A DNA stretch of 64,000 nt from positions 284,329,578 through 284,393,577 of the forward strand of contig NC_133660.1 in assembly GCF_037893015.1 (NCBI RefSeq), given 5' to 3'. Below the pieces are notes generated by a model. That model was given only the letters and a program-made list of their open reading frames with translations. It did not search any database and was not told the DNA's origin. The DNA comes from Macrotis lagotis. Taxonomy: Eukaryota; Chordata; Mammalia; Peramelemorphia; Peramelidae. Each line of letters opens with the position of its first letter. The first letter of the stretch is position 1. This document shows, one piece after another, positions 44,080 through 56,540 of this stretch. Position numbers and translations under genes: made by a program.

Positions 44080-46392
44080 CACTACTATTCAATATCATGT
44101 CAGACACGTTAGCTTCAGCAATGAGAAGAAAAAGAAATTGAAGGAATTAGAATAGGGAACGAAGAGACAAAACTCTCATTCTTTGCATATGACATGATGG
44201 TATATCTAGAGAATCCCCAAAAATCTAAAAAACTAATAGAAACAATTAGCAACTTTAGCAAAGTCACAGCGTATAAAATAAACCCTCATAAATCCTAAAC
44301 ATTTCTATATGTGACTAGCAAGATACAGCAGAAAGAGCTAGAAAGAAAAATCTCATTCAAAGTAACCTCAGACAATATAAAATACCTGGGAAGTCTATTT
44401 GCCAAGGCAGACTCAGAAACTATTAAAACAATTACAAAACACTTCTCACACAAATAAAATTAGATTTAAATACCTGGGCAAACATCAACTGCTCGTGGAT
44501 GGGTCGAGCCAATATAATAAAAATGACAGTTCTACTCAAATTAATCTACTTATTTAGTGCCCTACTAATCAAAATTCCAAAAAATTACTTTAATGAGTTA
44601 GAAAAAACTGTAAGTAAATTCATATGGAGAAATAAAATGTTAAGAATTTCCAGGGGCAGCTAGGTGGCGCAATGGATAAAGCACCAGCCCTGCAGTCAGG
44701 AGTACCTGGGTTCAAATCTGGTCTCAGACACTTAATAATTACCCAGCTGTGTGGCCTTGGGCAAGTCACTTAACCCTGTTTGCCTTGCCAAAAAAAAAAA
44801 AAAAGAATTTCAAGGGATTTAATGAAAAAAAGTGCAAAAGAAGGTGGCTTAGCCCTACCAGATCTAAAATTACATTATAAAGCATCAGTCATCAAAACTG
44901 TCTGGTATTAGCTAAGAAATAGCGTGGTGGATCAGTGGAATAGACTAGGTGCAATGGCAGGAATTGATTATAGTAATCTGCTGTTTGATAAACCCAAATA
45001 GTCCAGCTATTGGGATAAAAACTCTCTCTTTGATAAAAACTGCTGAGAAAATTGGAAGTTGGTATGGAAGAAACTTAGATTATAGAACAACACCTCACAT
45101 CCTATACCAAGATAAGATCAAAATGGATACAGGATCTAGACATAAAAGACAATATTATAAGCAAACTAGGAGATCGAGGAATATCTTACGTATCAGATCT
45201 ATGGAAAGGGAAGCAGTTTATGACCGAGGAAGAGACAGACAACATCATTAAAAACAAACAATAATTTTGATTACATTAAATTTAAAAACTTTTGCACAGA
45301 CAAAACCACTGTAACCAAGATCAAAAGAAATGTAGTAAACTGGGAAATAATTTTTACAATTAGTACTTCTGACAAAGGACTCAATTATAAAATATATAGA
45401 GAGAGATCTGAGTGAAATTTATTTTAAAAAAAAGCCATTCCCCAATTGACAAATGGTCAAAGGAAATATGGAAGCAATTTACAGATGAGGAAATCAAAGC
45501 TATCCATAGTCATATGAAAAATTGCTCTAAATCATTACTTATTAGAAAAATGCAAATTAAAGCATCTCTGAGGTACCACCTCACACCTCTCAGACTGGCC
45601 AATATGACCAGAAAAGACAATGATCAATGTTGGAAGGGATGTGGAAAATCGGGGACACTAATACATTGTTGGTGAAGCTATGAACTCATTCAAACTTTCT
45701 GGAGAGCAATTTGGAATTACGCCCAAAGGACAACAAAAATGTGCATACCCTTTGATCCAGCAATACCGCTACTGGGTCTATACCCTGAAGAGATGATGAA
45801 AAAGGGTAAAAACATCACTTGTACAGAAATATTCATAGCAGCTCTGTTTGTGGTGGCAAAGAATTGGAAATTGAGTGGATGTCCTTCAATTGGGGAATGG
45901 CTGAACAAATTGTGATATATGTATATTATGAAACACTATTGTTCTATTAGAAACCAGAAGGGACCTGAATTCAGGGAAACCTGAAGGGATTTGCATGAAC
46001 TGTTGCTGAGTGAAATGAGCAGAATCAGAAGAAAATTGTACACCATCACAGCAACATGGGAGTGGCGATCAATCTTAATGGACTTGCTCATTCCATCAGT
46101 GCAATAGAGTATCTGCAAAGGAGAATGCCATCTGTATCCAGAGAAAGAATCGTGGAGTTTGAACAAAGACCAAAGACTATTACCTTTAATTTTTTTTAAA
46201 AAAAGTTATCTTATTATGTAGTTTTGCTATCTCTTATATTTTTTCCCTTAAGGATATGATTTCTCTCTCTCAACACATTCAACTTAGATCAATGTATACC
46301 ATGGAAACAAGGTAAAGACCAACAGACTGCCTTCTGTGAGGGGTGGGGGAAAAATTGCAAAATTCAAAAATTAATTAATTAATAATAATAAT
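44080..46392 (+). mobile_element. L1 3' half: RT region of ORF2 to 3' UTR
   Basis: The longest less-degraded L1 here. It starts in the reverse-transcriptase region (the FADD-type motif reads FAYDM after mutation), passes a nested SINE at 44653-44803, the thumb/linker region, the C-terminal segment ending in the SRTRRT-like block, and a 3' UTR with AT-rich tail. Several stops and frameshifts make it inactive. Confidence 0.88.
44653..44803 (+). mobile_element. CORE-SINE nested in L1
   Basis: AAGAATTTC lies before it (44642-44650) and after it, a target-site duplication. Body GGGGCAGCTAGGTGGCGCAA to poly-A. Confidence 0.92.
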
Positions 46393-46397
46393 AATTA

Positions 46398-46450
46398 CCT
46401 AGCTTGTGACTTGGGCAAATCCCTTAACCCCATTGCCTTACAAAAAAAAA
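46398..46450 (+). mobile_element. SINE tail fragment
   Basis: Only the 3' part (ACCTAGCTTGTGACTTGGGC to TTGCCTTACAAAAAAAAA). Confidence 0.7.
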
Positions 46451-46459
46451 TCAACAGAC

Positions 46460-46925
46460 AAGGAGTTCTTATCAGTTTGGATAACAGTGTCCACCAAAGA
46501 AGGGAGCAACTCCCCCTCCCCCAGAGAAACTGTGGTTGTTGTTGGAATCTGCACCAGGACCTGCTTGATTTGTGCTCGAAGAGGACTAAAATGATATCAC
46601 TTTGTCAGAGTGCAAGGTGTCCAACTGTGGCTGATCAGAACAGCATGAGCTCAGAAGGCTCTGCCACAGATCAGGTACAAATAGTCCATGTGAATATTCA
46701 GAGTGAAGAAGCCTCTAATTTGTACATCTCATTTTCTTTTAAGCTACCACAATGCTCCTCTCTTAGAGAACAACACCCTGTCTGATGAGGGCAGGCCATG
46801 TTGCATCATCCCATGCCAGTATCTCCCATGTCACACAATCAATTCCAAAATTCTTCAGAGAGACCTTGAGAATGTCCTTGTATCGTTTCCTTCTCATCTT
46901 GCTTTATGTGAGTTCTCCATAAAAA
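46460..46925 (+). repeat. Unassigned interspersed repeat, copy A
   Basis: Shares the ordered words AGAGGACTAAAATGATATCA, GTGTCCAACTGTGGCTGATC, ATGAGCTCAGAAGGCTCTGC and AATCAATTCCAAAATTCTTC with 54822-55145. Looks like an old retroposon; family not identified. Confidence 0.6.
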
Positions 46926-47133
46926 AAAAAGTCTTTTAGGCAAATGTACATTTGACCTTTGAACAACATGGCCAGCCCACAGGAGATACATTCCGGGCAG
47001 TAGAGTTTGAATGCAATCATTTCACTTATGACTGTGGTGGTGACAGATGGAGAACCTGTGTTTTCTAGGTGTTAACTGTGTTAACACAAACAACAGAGAA
47101 TGAAGAGCTAAGAGATGCATCAAGGACAAATCA

Positions 47134-47137
47134 AACA

Positions 47138-47178
<41 letters not shown>
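47134..47178. repeat. (CA)n microsatellite
   Basis: CA dinucleotide run. Confidence 0.96.
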
Positions 47179-47180
<2 letters not shown>

Positions 47181-47639
47181 ACACACAACTTCAAGACTCT
47201 ATAAGATCACCAACCTTTGTGACCTCTGTCAAAGAGATATTCAAGGGGAACTTAAGACTCGCAGTATCCAGTAACTGAGTTAAATCTTGCCACATGATTT
47301 TCTTACACATTTAACATTTCCATACTATTTTACTATAAGTTTACTGTCCCTAAGGAAATTGTGTGCAAGAGTAGAAGGTGCACTGGTTTGGGAAGGTTCT
47401 TGTTGTTTTTGGAAAAAACTATCTTGGCTTTACCTTCTTAAGAAAATGCCTTTTGTAAAAACTAAATCTGACTGATAATCAAAAGGCTAAGCACACTGGT
47501 AGGGGCTCATGATCAACAATATTGGAAAACTACTATCCTTCTCAGGGTTAACTCTAGAATTGCAAAAGAGATAGTAGTCAGTCTCTCTCTGGGGGCCTAA
47601 CCTGTAGATAAGTAAAGTCTGAAATAAGTAAGGGATACT

Positions 47640-48950
47640 AATAAACAGAATCAATATAAATAAAATAAATACAAGGTAGTTTAGGAAGGAGAGTTCTAGC
47701 ACTTGAGGGTATAAAGAAAAACTCTCTAGAAGATAATTCTTGAGTTCAGTCCTGAAAAGAGAGGTGAGGTAGAATGCATTCTAAGCATGGGAGGTGGCAA
47801 ATACTGAAGAACAGAGCGGGCCTCAGAGTGTGGAAATACTCACTAAGGCTGAAAAGATAGGTTGGAATCACCTTGCAAGGAGCTTTAAAAGCCAAACAAG
47901 GATTCTTAAAGTTTTTCTTAAATAGACTCGGGAGCCACTGGAGTTTAAGTCCAAGAGTAACACGGTGAAATCTACAATTAATGACTTAGGCAACAGCATG
48001 TATGATGACCTGAAGGGAAGAAACATTGAAGGCAGGGAAAGTAGTTGGGAGACTGGCAAAATCATCTAGGAAAGAATGTGATAAAGGCCTAGAATGCAGG
48101 TTCTATGGAAATGGAGAGGAGTACAATGTCAGAGATGTTATGAAAATAGAAATGGTGAGATCTGGCAACTAATGAGATACGTGGGGTGGGTGAGTGAGGA
48201 GTTAAGGATGACCCCTGGGATAAGAATAAGACAAAATAGAAATGGGGAATTTGGAAGGGGCGGGTTTGGAAGGAAAGCTAACAAGTTCTGTTTTGGACTT
48301 GTTGATTTTGTGATGTCTTTGGGACATCCAGTTTGAAATGCCCAATAGGCAGTTGGTGATGAGGGACTGGAGCTCAGGGGAGAGAGTGGAGCTAGATATA
48401 TAGATCTGGAGTCAACAGTAAAGAGATGATAATGAGCCCCAAAGGAGCTCATAACATCACCAAGAGAGTGAAGAGAAAGTCCCATGATAGAGCCTTGGGG
48501 AATTTGGAGAGAGCTGGGGACATGACTGGGGGAGGGGGGGGCAAAACAGATGGAGAAGGAGTGGGCAGAGAAGTAGGTGGAGAACCAGGAAAAGGAGGAA
48601 AGGCAGGAAAGAGCACTGTCAAATGCTACAGAGGAGCCCAGAGGGATGGGAATTGAGAAAAGTTTCTCAGATGTGGCAATTCAGAGATTGTCAGTTACTT
48701 TGGAGAGAAGGGTTTCAGTTGAGCCATAAGGTCGGAAGCCTGATTGCAAAGGACTAAGAAAAGACAGAAAGGAGAGGAAGCAGTAGCAGCAGGTGTCGAT
48801 GATTTTGTCAAGGAGTTTGGCTGAAAAGGAGAAGAGAGAGATAGGGGACAATAGCTGAGGAAAGAGTACGGAGGTCAAATATGGGGAACAGGGTGGCATC
48901 ATGTATAACATGTGTCAATGCTCATTGTGTTATCTAGGCTTCCCTCTGTG
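47640..48950 (+). mobile_element. Ancient LINE-type repeat
   Basis: A long stretch of old-repeat words in order: GGGAGCCACTGGAGTTTAAG, GGACATCCAGTTTGAAATGC, GACTGGAGCTCAGGGGAGAG, TAGAGCCTTGGGGAA, GGTCGGAAGCCTGATTGCAA, GTCAAGGAGTTTGGCTGAAA. Parts of the same family recur at about 49.4-49.6 and 52.38-52.9 kb. Class uncertain. Confidence 0.55.
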
Positions 48951-49369
48951 GGCCTCAGATTCTTCCATAAAATGAAGGGGTTAGCTTCACCAGAAGAGGT
49001 GGAGGACTGGTGGTGTGGAATACTGTATACACTATCAGGCCCAGTTGACATGTTGGTTAGTCTTATTGAATAGGTTTGGTTTTATTTTTCTCCCTTCTCT
49101 TTATTTTTTTTTAATAAGACATGGCTCATTAAGGGAGGGAGAGCATGATATTAGGAAATTAGTGAAAAGAAAAAACAAAAATTATCAGGCCTGAGGGGCA
49201 GGCTTAGGTGATATCTGAGGTCTCTCCCAGTTCAAGGACTTGATTTCATGGTTTCTGATAAGGCCTATGAACTAGGAGGCTCAACCACAGATCCTCAGTG
49301 CTGGAAAGCCAAAGCCTAGAATTCAAGAGAGCCCGGTTTTCTGACTAAAGTCAGACTGGAGTCAGAAGA

Positions 49370-49820
49370 CTAACCGTCAGGAAACTGAAGCCCAAGGAAA
49401 GCAAGACTGACAAGGTCAGGAAATCCGTTGTGGCCTCAACACTGACTGAAGGGAGTGGCCATGGAAATGGAGCTGGAGAGATATGTTGGGTCAGAGGCAA
49501 CCACATGGAATTGCCCAATAGGGAGTTGGAGAGAGAGACCTGGAACCTGGGGGAGAGAACAGGACTATATATGGGAGGGCCGGACCCTGAATGGAGTTGA
49601 GCTCTCAGATGGAAAGGGAGAGAAGACAAAGTGAGAGACACAGAGAAAGAGCAAAGCCAAGTTAAAGGATCGATGGTGGAAGAAGAGCCTCCCTGAGAGG
49701 GAGATGTAAGAAGAGAGGCAAATAACACCAGCACAAAGAGCCAAGGAAGGAAAGGGTTTCAAGATGGAGGGAGAATCAGTGGTATCACATGCTGCAGAAG
49801 GGGCCAGGATGTCAAGGGAG
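49370..49820 (+). mobile_element. Fragment of the same ancient repeat
   Basis: GGAATTGCCCAATAGGGAGTT, GAGACCTGGAACCTGGGGGA and TCACATGCTGCAGAAGGGGC resemble parts of 47640-48950. Confidence 0.45.
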
Positions 49821-50230
49821 CTGGTGTCAGAGATAAGACAGAATGAGAAGAATGGGTGCCATTTTCCTGACCTCTGCTGCCTTTTTCACTGGTGACCATC
49901 CCATCTATCTTGAACCTCTCTCTTAAGTTCTGAGATACTACACTGTCCTAATTCTCTTTCTCCTTTATCTGCCTCCCACCCCAAAACTTCCCAAGACTTT
50001 AAAGTTCATTGACAATTCTGTCTTGGGCCCTCTTCTCTCTGTGTGTCTTTGTGCCTCTCTCTTCTAAATATATTTTTATTTATTTTATTATATATTTCCA
50101 TATTACATGGAAAAAAATTTTACTTTCATTTTTTAAATGTTGAGTTCCAATCTCTCAAATATTTATTTTGTCATTAAATATTTTCCAAATTAATATAAAT
50201 TTTTAATTCATTTTTTAAAATGTTGAATTC

Positions 50231-50233
<3 letters not shown>

Positions 50234-50281
<48 letters not shown>

Positions 50282-50292
50282 TCTCTCTCTCC
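50234..50292. repeat. (TC)n microsatellite
   Basis: TC dinucleotides with one ACTC break. Confidence 0.96.
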
Positions 50293-50619
50293 CAGATTAA
50301 ATAAACACTTGTCTGCATAGATGTTCCAAAGCTCCAGTCCTGACCTCTCTTAGAGTTCCAGACTAACATATTTCCCCTGGAAGCATCTCTGTCCAAAATC
50401 AGGTTTTCTGTCTTTTCTGATAAGTCTGTTCCCCTTTTGATATCGTTTTCTACCTCAGTCACCACACACCATTGGGTCCCATCATTTCAGATTCCTCTGT
50501 CTCTCATCTCCCACATCTACTCAACTGTCAGGGTCTGTGAATTCACAAGTCTCTCTTCTCTCTATTCCCATTGCTCACACTCTTTCACAGGTAAAAAGGT
50601 GATGAGATCGTGGAAGTTG

Positions 50620-50710
50620 AGTATTGTAATGAGCTCCCTGGAGGGACCAGGAGGTAGAAGGGGGTGTTCCCATGGGGAAGGGAGTAGACAGCTCCAAGCT
50701 GTAGGAGGCT
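50620..50710. repeat. Unassigned repeat, copy 2
   Basis: Diverged relative of 40060-40155, same orientation: TGTAATGAGCTCCCTGGAG, GGAGGTAGAAGGGG, CAGCTCCAAGCTG. Confidence 0.5.
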
Positions 50711-51214
50711 GCCAGGATGGGGAGGCAGGAAAGTCAATTTAAGGGGCTTTCTTAAAAGGGAAGAGGGTGCCCACCAGGACTCATCTTCTATACTCCTATA
50801 CTTATCCCTGCCATGAACCATCTTTCTTGCTAATGCCAGACCAAGACAGAGTGAGTCAAGATACGCTACTGCTCCCCCTTTTTTTCTCCCACCAAAATTC
50901 CTTCACCTTGAATTTAAGGTCCTTCACTACCTGGCACTGTCCTACCTACCTTCCTGCCATGGCATCTCCCTAATTTTCACAATGACCTACCTAGAAACCC
51001 ACAGAACTATGGATATGGAATGCAATGGTCAACTCAGGCAAGGGGGAACTCCTTGGGTCATATTGCTTCATTTTCTCATTTTTTAATTCTTAGCTGTGGG
51101 GAGTAGGAAGGATTTATTAGGTGCTTACTATGCTTACTGTGTGCAGCACTTTACTAATATAATTTCATTTAATCTTCACAACAACCCTGGAAAATAAGTG
51201 CTATTATCATTCCT

Positions 51215-51355
51215 ATTTTACAGATGAGGAAACTGAGGCAGACCACCATTAAGTGACTTGCCCAGGGTCATTCAGCTAGTAAGAGTATAAGACTGGATTT
51301 CAACTCAGTTCTTCCTAACTCCAGACCGAGCTCTCTGGCCACTGTGTTACCTAGA
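51215..51355 (-). mobile_element. MIR-type SINE
   Basis: TATTTTACAGATGAGGAAAC, AAGTGACTTGCCCAGGGTCA and CCACTGTGTTACCTAG are the reverse complement of the CORE-SINE/MIR body. Confidence 0.75.
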
Positions 51356-51459
51356 TAGGGATACACTAGTAAACAAAAGTGATGTAAATACTAAAGGTAT
51401 AAATAAAAACATGTTGTTAATGTATATTTCCCCCATTCAAATTCAAGAAAGACTAGTCC

Positions 51460-52062
51460 AAAATGTTCATAGCAGCCCTGTTTGTGGTGGCAAAGAATTG
51501 GAAATCAAGTCAATGTCCTTCCATTGGGGAATGGCTTAGCAAACTGTGGTCTATGTATGTGATGGAACACTATTGTTCTATTAGAAACCAGGAGGGATGG
51601 GAATTCAGGGAAGCCTGGGGGGGATTTGCATGAACTGATGCTGAGTGAGATGAGCAGAACCAGAAGAACATTGTACACCCTAACAGCAACATGGGGGTGA
51701 TGGTCAACCTAGATGGACTCACCCATTCCATTGGTGCAACAATCAGAGACAATTTGGGGCTGCCTGAGATGGAGAATCCCATCTGTATCCAGAGAAAGAA
51801 CTGTGGGGTTTGAACAAAGACCAAGGACTATTTCCTTTAATTTAGAAAAAAAAACTGATATCTTATTGTCTGATCTCGCTATCTCTTATACTTTATGTTT
51901 CTTCCTTAAGGATATGATTTCTCTCTCATCACATTCAACTTAGATTAATGTCTATCACGGAAACAATGTAAAGACTAACAGATTGTCTTCTGTGGGGGGT
52001 GGGGGAGGGAAGCAAGATTAGGGGAAAAATTGTAAAACTCAAAATAAATAAAATCTTTAAAA
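51460..52062 (+). mobile_element. 5'-truncated L1 3' end with target-site duplication
   Basis: Starts AAAATGTTCATAGCAGCCCT in the ORF2 C-terminus and ends AATAAATAAAATC plus A-tail. Together with the SINE that follows, it is framed by AAAGACTAGTCC at 51448-51459 and 52229-52240. Confidence 0.92.
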
Positions 52063-52068
52063 AAAAGG

Positions 52069-52228
52069 GGGGGTGGCTAGGTGGCTCAGTGGATAGAGCA
52101 CCAGCCCTGGAGTCAGGAGTACCTAAATCCAAATCCAGCCTCAGACACTTAATAATTACCTAGTTGTGTGGCCTTAGGCAAGTCACTTAACCCCATTGCC
52201 TTGGGGAAAAAAAAACTAAAAAAAAAAA
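52069..52228 (+). mobile_element. CORE-SINE in the tail of the L1
   Basis: GGGGGTGGCTAGGTGGCTCA to a long A-run. No separate duplication between it and the L1. Confidence 0.93.
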
Positions 52229-52379
52229 AAAGACTAGTCCCATTTAAGGCCCTCACCCATTCAGAAGAACATGTGGTGAGGTATTTGCACTTCCCCCTTG
52301 CTGTGAATTCTACAAGGATATAGATTCCTGGGTTTCTTTGTACCCCAAATCATAATAAAAAGAAGGTACTGGACAGTGT

Positions 52380-52930
52380 CAAAGACTGCAGAGCAATCAA
52401 GAAGGATGAGGGCTGAGAAAAGGTCATTGGATTTGTCTATTCAGAGATTTTATTGGTAATATTAGAGGAAATCATTTCAGATGAATGATGAGTTTGGCAG
52501 TCAGACTGCAGAGGAGACCTTAAGGCAGAGATTGCAGATGGAGTTTACCCTCCAAAGGTAAGAGAGACACAGTTCAGATCCAATGGGAATTTTTCAAAGG
52601 GGTTTGCAGGCAACAGGGAAGCAGCCAGTAGACTGGGAGTGATTACAGATTGGAAAGAAAGTAGGTATGAAAGAGGAGAAACCTGATGAGGAAGATGAAA
52701 TGGAATGGGAGTTCTCATGTGTGAAGAAGGGTTTGCCTTGGCCTAGAAAAATATATTCCCCATGAGAAATGAGGGAAAGAAGAGATAGAGTGGCAGAGAG
52801 TTGAAGAGGAAAGGAGAAGAGAAAATTTGGGGTACCTGATCTCCATTTTTCAGTGAAGTAGAAGGCAAGATTCCTGGGTGAGAAGGTGGACAAGGCAAAG
52901 GTGTCTTGGTGGAAGTTTTGAAGAGTGACA
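52380..52930 (+). mobile_element. Fragment of the same ancient repeat
   Basis: AAAGACTGCAGAGCAATCAA, GGTCATTGGATTTGTCTATT and CAGTCAGACTGCAGAGGAGA resemble the 3' part of 47640-48950. Confidence 0.5.
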
Positions 52931-53148
52931 AGGTTTGGAAGAGTCACTGTGCTGAATAGGAGAGTGAGTCAGGGAAGTATAAAAGTGTTGCCTTGCTTCA
53001 GTGAGAGCCCAGTTGAGATAATATAACATAAATTTGTAGTGTATCCAGCCAATACCATTTTATGATTTTTCTCCAGCTCCATTCAGAGATACAAAAATGG
53101 AGCAAAGGTGGCAGAAAATAAGAGTCATCCAGGGTTAAAATTTAGCAG

Positions 53149-53289
53149 GGTGGCTAGGTGGTGCAATGGATAGAGCACTGGCTCTGGAGTCAGGAGGACC
53201 TGAGTTCAAATCCAACCTCAGTCACTTAATAATTACCTAGCTGGGTGGCCTTGGGCAAGTCACTTAACTCCATTGCCTTGCAAAAAATA
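53149..53289 (+). mobile_element. CORE-SINE
   Basis: GGTGGCTAGGTGGTGCAATG to TCCATTGCCTTGCAAAAAA. TTAGCA occurs on both sides. Confidence 0.92.
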
Positions 53290-54046
53290 AAAAACAAATT
53301 AGCAAGACATCATCCATGATAGGACAAGGAGGCATGGGGTCCCAAAACAGAGGAGAGGAGAGAATGAAGTTGAACTGTTTCACCAAGGAGTCAAAATAGG
53401 GAAGGGAGAAGAGTGTAGTCAGTATAGGAAAGACCCTGGGGGATAGAAAAGGATTAAGGAACTCTAGGGTCAGGTTCTGGCCATCACCTTCCTACTTCTA
53501 TGGCTCATGGGCCTACCAATATTCTTCAGAATGGATCTTACAGCCCTTGTCTATAAATACAATTAGAGATAGTACTTCTCACAGTCAATGCATATCCCAA
53601 CAAAATACGACAAGCATTTATTAAACATCCTACATGAGGCTGAGAAAAGATGTGAAATTACAATAAGGCATGGTTTGTTCTTTAGCATCAAATAGGGGAA
53701 CAAGATCCTAAACCCAGACAACCCTAATATATACAGTATTCTGTGATAGGGCTATCAGAGAGATGATGCTGGGTGACTCAAGATGGAAGGACCAAAAGGA
53801 ATGGGAAAGACTTGCTGAAGGAGGAGAGATTTGAGTCAGGTTTTTTAGGAAGGATCAAATGCTTGATCGATCTCAACATTTAATTCAACCATCTCCAAGT
53901 TGCTAAATCCAATGGGCTTTTCTCAGTTCTCCCCCATTTTATTAACTCCCATGGGTTCAATTATTATTTCTATGAACATGAGTCTCAGATCTATAGCTTG
54001 AGACTTTGTCCAGCTCACCAGAATTATCCCAAGGCTAGATAAGACC

Positions 54047-54055
54047 TCTCTCTCA

Positions 54056-54123
<68 letters not shown>

Positions 54124-54230
54124 CTGACTCTCTGTTTCTCTGTCTCTCTCTGTCTCTCTCTGTGTGCGTGTGTGTCTCTCTCTCCTCTTCTCTTTCTGTC
54201 TCTGTCTCTGTGTATGCTTCCTTTATTAAG
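54047..54230. repeat. (TC)n / (TATC)n / (TG)n compound microsatellite
   Basis: A long TC run, a short TATC run, then interrupted TC and TG words. Confidence 0.93.
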
Positions 54231-54251
54231 TAGACATTGAAAGTAGATCCT

Positions 54252-54414
54252 AGGGGGAGGCTAGGTGGCGCAGTGGATAAAGCACTGCCCCTGGAGTCAG
54301 GAGTACCTGGGTTTAAATCCAGTCTCTGACACTTAATAATTACCTAGCTGTGTGGCCTTGGGCAAGCCACTTAACCCCTTTTGCCTTGTTAAAAAAAAAA
54401 ACCCTAAAAAAAAA
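54252..54414 (+). mobile_element. CORE-SINE with 11-bp target-site duplication
   Basis: AAGTAGATCCT at 54241-54251 and 54415-54425. Body GGGGAGGCTAGGTGGCGCAG to A-rich tail. Confidence 0.93.
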
Positions 54415-54499
54415 AAGTAGATCCTGAAGGGAGTAGGAAGATGAAGGTCAGAGAACACAGAGGTGGGGACTTCCTAATTACATTAGGCGATAGGGAGAC

Positions 54500-54770
54500 A
54501 GCTAGGCTGCTGAGTGAATAGAAGGCTGACCTTGGAATCAGGAATGACTGAATTTGAATACTGCCTCAAACCCTTGTCAGCTGGTGGCCCCATCAACTTG
54601 TCCTAAGTGCCCTTATCTGTAAAATGGGGGTAATCATAGCGCCTATCTCACAAAGTTCTCGTAAGAATCCAATGAGGTAACATTTGTAAAGTATTTTGCA
54701 AACCTTAAAAATGTTTCATAAATATTAGTTATTATAAATGTTATTATTCACATAAAAATTTAAGGTTTGC
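54500..54770 (+). mobile_element. Long MIR-type SINE
   Basis: CAGCTAGGCTGCTGAGTGAA, CTTATCTGTAAAATGGGGGT, CCTATCTCACAAAGTTCTCG, AATGAGGTAACATTTGTAAA: MIR order including the 3' unique part. Confidence 0.75.
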
Positions 54771-54821
54771 AAAGCATTTTACAGATATTATCCTAACAGT
54801 GGATGAGACATGGTTGCTTTC

Positions 54822-55145
54822 CTTCATTCTCAAAGAGGACCAAAATTACATAACTATGTCAGAGTGAAGGTACAGTGTGTCCGACTGTGACTGATCAGAC
54901 AAACATGAGCTTGGAAAACTCTGCCGCAGGTCAGACGCAAATTGCCCCTGTGAACTTGTGGATTGTGCTTTCACATTTCTCCTGAGCTAGTGCAATTCTG
55001 CTTTGTTCATAGGGCACACCATCTTCTTTGATACATACGTTCCATACTGGCAGTCCTATGCCAACGTCTCCAATGCCTTACAATCAATTCCAAAGTTCTT
55101 CAGAGAGACTGTGAAAGGATCCTTGTATTGTATCTTCTGACCCTA
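54822..55145 (+). repeat. Unassigned interspersed repeat, copy B
   Basis: Related to 46460-46925 in the same order and orientation (CAAAGAGGACCAAAATTACA, GTGTCCGACTGTGACTGATC, CAATCAATTCCAAAGTTCTT). Confidence 0.6.
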
Positions 55146-55983
55146 CATGAGAATGATCCAGTTGAAAGTACACCAAGATATCAACTTGTAATTTATCAAA
55201 GTAAAAGAAAACAACCATAAGCTATTCAGATAGTGCTGGCCAGGTAGGTCAGAGATCTTTCTAGAATTTTCCAGGATTAGGGAATAGTAATGCCATAAGT
55301 GCCCTGAGGTCCTCAAAGCCCTGACCAGTGAGGTTCTAGGCAGGCTCCAAACCACCTGCTTACAGGCTGCACTACATACATTCTATTCCTTCTACCATTT
55401 TCTCTTGAAGGGCAAACAAATCAATGACCTCTGACTTCTAGTAAGGGCTTGCTGAAGGTCTGTCCCATGACTTCACTCACTATCCCTTGGATTTTCCAGA
55501 ACTAAACTCTTAGACCATCACTGCCCCACATTTGTGATATTCCCCTCCTAGAATATAAACTCCCCTCAGTCAAGAATGGCCTCTCTTTTGTATTTGTATC
55601 ACTGGCTTGGCCCAGCCTAAGCACATAATAAATTCATTTTCGTTCTTGGGATTGGAGACCTATATGAGCTCTTGGGGTGAGGAAAGAGGAAAAGTGGGCT
55701 TATTTTTTATGTGAGCCTGAAAGTCCTTTCTGCATTCTTGTTATAATTTCTCCTATAATATAATTATAGTGAAGGTCATTCTAATTCTAACTTGCCTTGT
55801 AAAATCTAGGGTCATTTTTGATTTGTATCTATGGAACACTTTATAATCTGAGATTTTCCAGAGAAAACTCTGGATTAGGGTAAAACTAGCCAAAAAGATG
55901 TGATGGGAGGGAAAAATGTCCCAAGCTGGACTCCATAGTCTACCTAGACCCTGAGCTCAAGATACTAGATCCTAGGTCGTATC

Positions 55984-56540
55984 TTGGGGTATTGGGGCTT
56001 GCACCACCATAATATTGGGTTTGGCACTGACCTGAGAAAGAATTCACAAGACCTAGTTTCTCTCTCAGGTAAGCTGGCATTTTATTGGGCACTGTGTTGG
56101 CACAGTGGGCTGAGAGTTGGAGACACTCTAGCAAAAAGACATTTGACATAACCCTCCTTTATATAAGAAAGGAGGAGGAAGGAAGAGAGAAAAAATGATC
56201 TCAGCAAATAGTTGTGGGTCAGGAGGTCAGCAATGGGTCCACCAGAAAGATAGACCTTCTAAAAGAGTTATGAGACAAACTTGGGAAATAGGTTTTTATT
56301 TTTTAAAGAATACTTCAAGTGCTGGAAGCATTTGACTGACCTTTGCAAAAGGTCAAAAGATAACCTAATTCCAGATATACTGATAACAAACACTCAGGAG
56401 ATCAAAGGCCTTGGGCAAGAGGTAGGAGATAGGGACTAGAGGACCAGAGCTAGTTAGAATTCCTGGTTTTAGCAAGGACCCAAGAAGGACACTCAGGGCA
56501 GATCCGAATGTTAGGGAAGGAGCTCATTAATCGGGACCCC
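55984..56540 (-). mobile_element. Probable solitary LTR of an endogenous retrovirus-like element
   Basis: On the minus strand a TATATAA box (about 56158-56167) is followed about 75 bases later by AATAAA (56086-56081), then a U5-like segment ending CAATACCCCA at 55984. That spacing is typical of LTR U3-R-U5. No internal retroviral genes are seen on either side. The far edge is a guess. Confidence 0.45.
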
